From contig NZ_NEWK01000001.1 in assembly GCF_002217655.1 (NCBI RefSeq), positions 134,001 to 198,000 on the forward strand: a stretch of DNA of 64,000 nt, in the 5' to 3' direction. Shown piece after piece: positions 63,508 through 64,000 of this stretch (position 1 is its first letter; each line of letters opens with the position of its first letter). Source of the DNA: Geobacillus thermocatenulatus. Lineage in GTDB: Bacteria > Bacillota > Bacilli > Bacillales > Anoxybacillaceae. The translations under genes and the position numbers were made by a program. Under the pieces are notes generated by a model. That model had not been told where the DNA came from. It saw only the letters and a list, made by a program, of their open reading frames with translations, and searched no databases.

Positions 63508-63522
63508 GAGGGGGATGAAAAG

Positions 63523-64000
63523 TTGGCGAAGCCAGGGGGGACTGCGACTATTGAAGCCACCCGTCACCATCGAGTGGCCGTAAACGATAAAAAAGGATAT
63601 TTAATTGCCAAGCGAATCATGGATATATGCGGAGCGCTAATAGGACTTATTTGTTTATCATGGCTATTTCTTATTGTCGCGCTCCTTATTAAACTAGAAG
63701 ATCCAAAAGGACCTGTATTTTTTAAACAAGTCCGCGTTGGCAAAGACGGAAAAGAGTTTTATATGTACAAATTCCGCTCGATGGTAACCAACGCGGAAGA
63801 ACTGCTAGAATCTCTGCTTCATTTAAATGAAGTAAGCGGTGCAATGTTCAAAATGAAAGATGACCCTCGTATCACGAAAGTAGGGAAGTTCATTCGCAAA
63901 ACGAGCATTGACGAACTTCCGCAATTATGGAATGTATTAAAAGGGGACATGAGTTTAGTCGGACCACGACCACCGTTGCCAAGGGAAGTAGCACAGTATA
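63523..64000 (+). CDS. Undecaprenyl-phosphate sugar phosphotransferase, N-terminal part (partial)
   Basis: Starts repeat-unit synthesis of exopolysaccharide by loading a sugar-1-phosphate onto undecaprenyl phosphate. Reads KRIMDICGALIGLICLSWLF (membrane hairpin), GPVFFKQVRVGKDGKEFYMYKFRSM, then TSIDELPQLWNVLKGDMSLVGPRP: the bacterial sugar transferase domain of EpsL/WbaP type, without the large N-terminal membrane domain. TTG 63523 behind GAGGGGGATG; 159 codons visible. The coding DNA is more AT-rich than the core genes, as often in polysaccharide loci. Confidence 0.88.
   Translation, partial: MAKPGGTATIEATRHHRVAVNDKKGYLIAKRIMDICGALIGLICLSWLFLIVALLIKLEDPKGPVFFKQVRVGKDGKEFYMYKFRSMVTNAEELLESLLHLNEVSGAMFKMKDDPRITKVGKFIRKTSIDELPQLWNVLKGDMSLVGPRPPLPREVAQY

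Overview
The window is a stretch of a thermophilic Bacillaceae chromosome, most likely Geobacillus. Sporulation genes (spo0F, spoIIR, spoIID, spoIIQ, spoIIID), the Bacillus-type gene order, moderately high GC, frequent GTG and TTG starts, and F1Fo ATPase subunits with the lengths I remember for thermophilic strain PS3 all point there. This placement comes from remembered families, not from a search.

Layout. 1-328: end of an IcmF-type acyl-CoA mutase. 708-22758: a conserved core: rpoE, pyrG behind its CTP-sensing attenuator, ywjG, spo0F, fbaA, transaldolase, murA2, glpX, rho, rpmE, tdk, a lipoprotein, prfA-prmC, spoIIR, ywlC preceded by a cluster of DnaA boxes, mntP, ywlE, a chemotaxis receptor, rpiB, ywlG, glyA and upp. 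22759-23612: a long gap holding a cloverleaf-like MITE candidate and the second copy of a structured repeat whose first copy lies before mntP. 23613-30762: the atpZIBEFHAGDC operon. 31037-41539: an 11-gene nuoABCDHIJKLMN operon without nuoEFG, with an Ala/Lys-rich extension on NuoC and a palindromic insertion between nuoH and nuoI. 41908-47161: ywzB, ywmB, murA1, spoIID, spoIIQ.

47439-48856 is a CRISPR array of 21 perfect 30-base repeats plus one decayed repeat. It has no cas genes in the window and is read on the minus strand from a promoter at 48907-48935. Beyond its leader lie relics of an Rpn-type nuclease/transposase and probably of an IS200/IS605 element. Then come a gamma-glutamyltransferase, a lone half-size CHR transporter, a BsuPI-domain protein, spoIIID, mbl, flhO-flhP, an EpuA-like protein, fabZ, an Asp/Asn-rich lipoprotein, an LCP cell-wall ligase (minus strand) and a YwqE-type phosphatase.

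59958-61884 is the most interesting accessory locus: an ABC-type AAA ATPase without a TOPRIM domain, overlapping by 8 bases a 187-residue protein whose D64...E82-x-K84 pattern fits a PD-(D/E)XK nuclease. It is a candidate two-gene defence module. A heptad-repeat coiled-coil protein follows, then gtaB and the start of a polysaccharide-initiating sugar transferase that runs off the window end.
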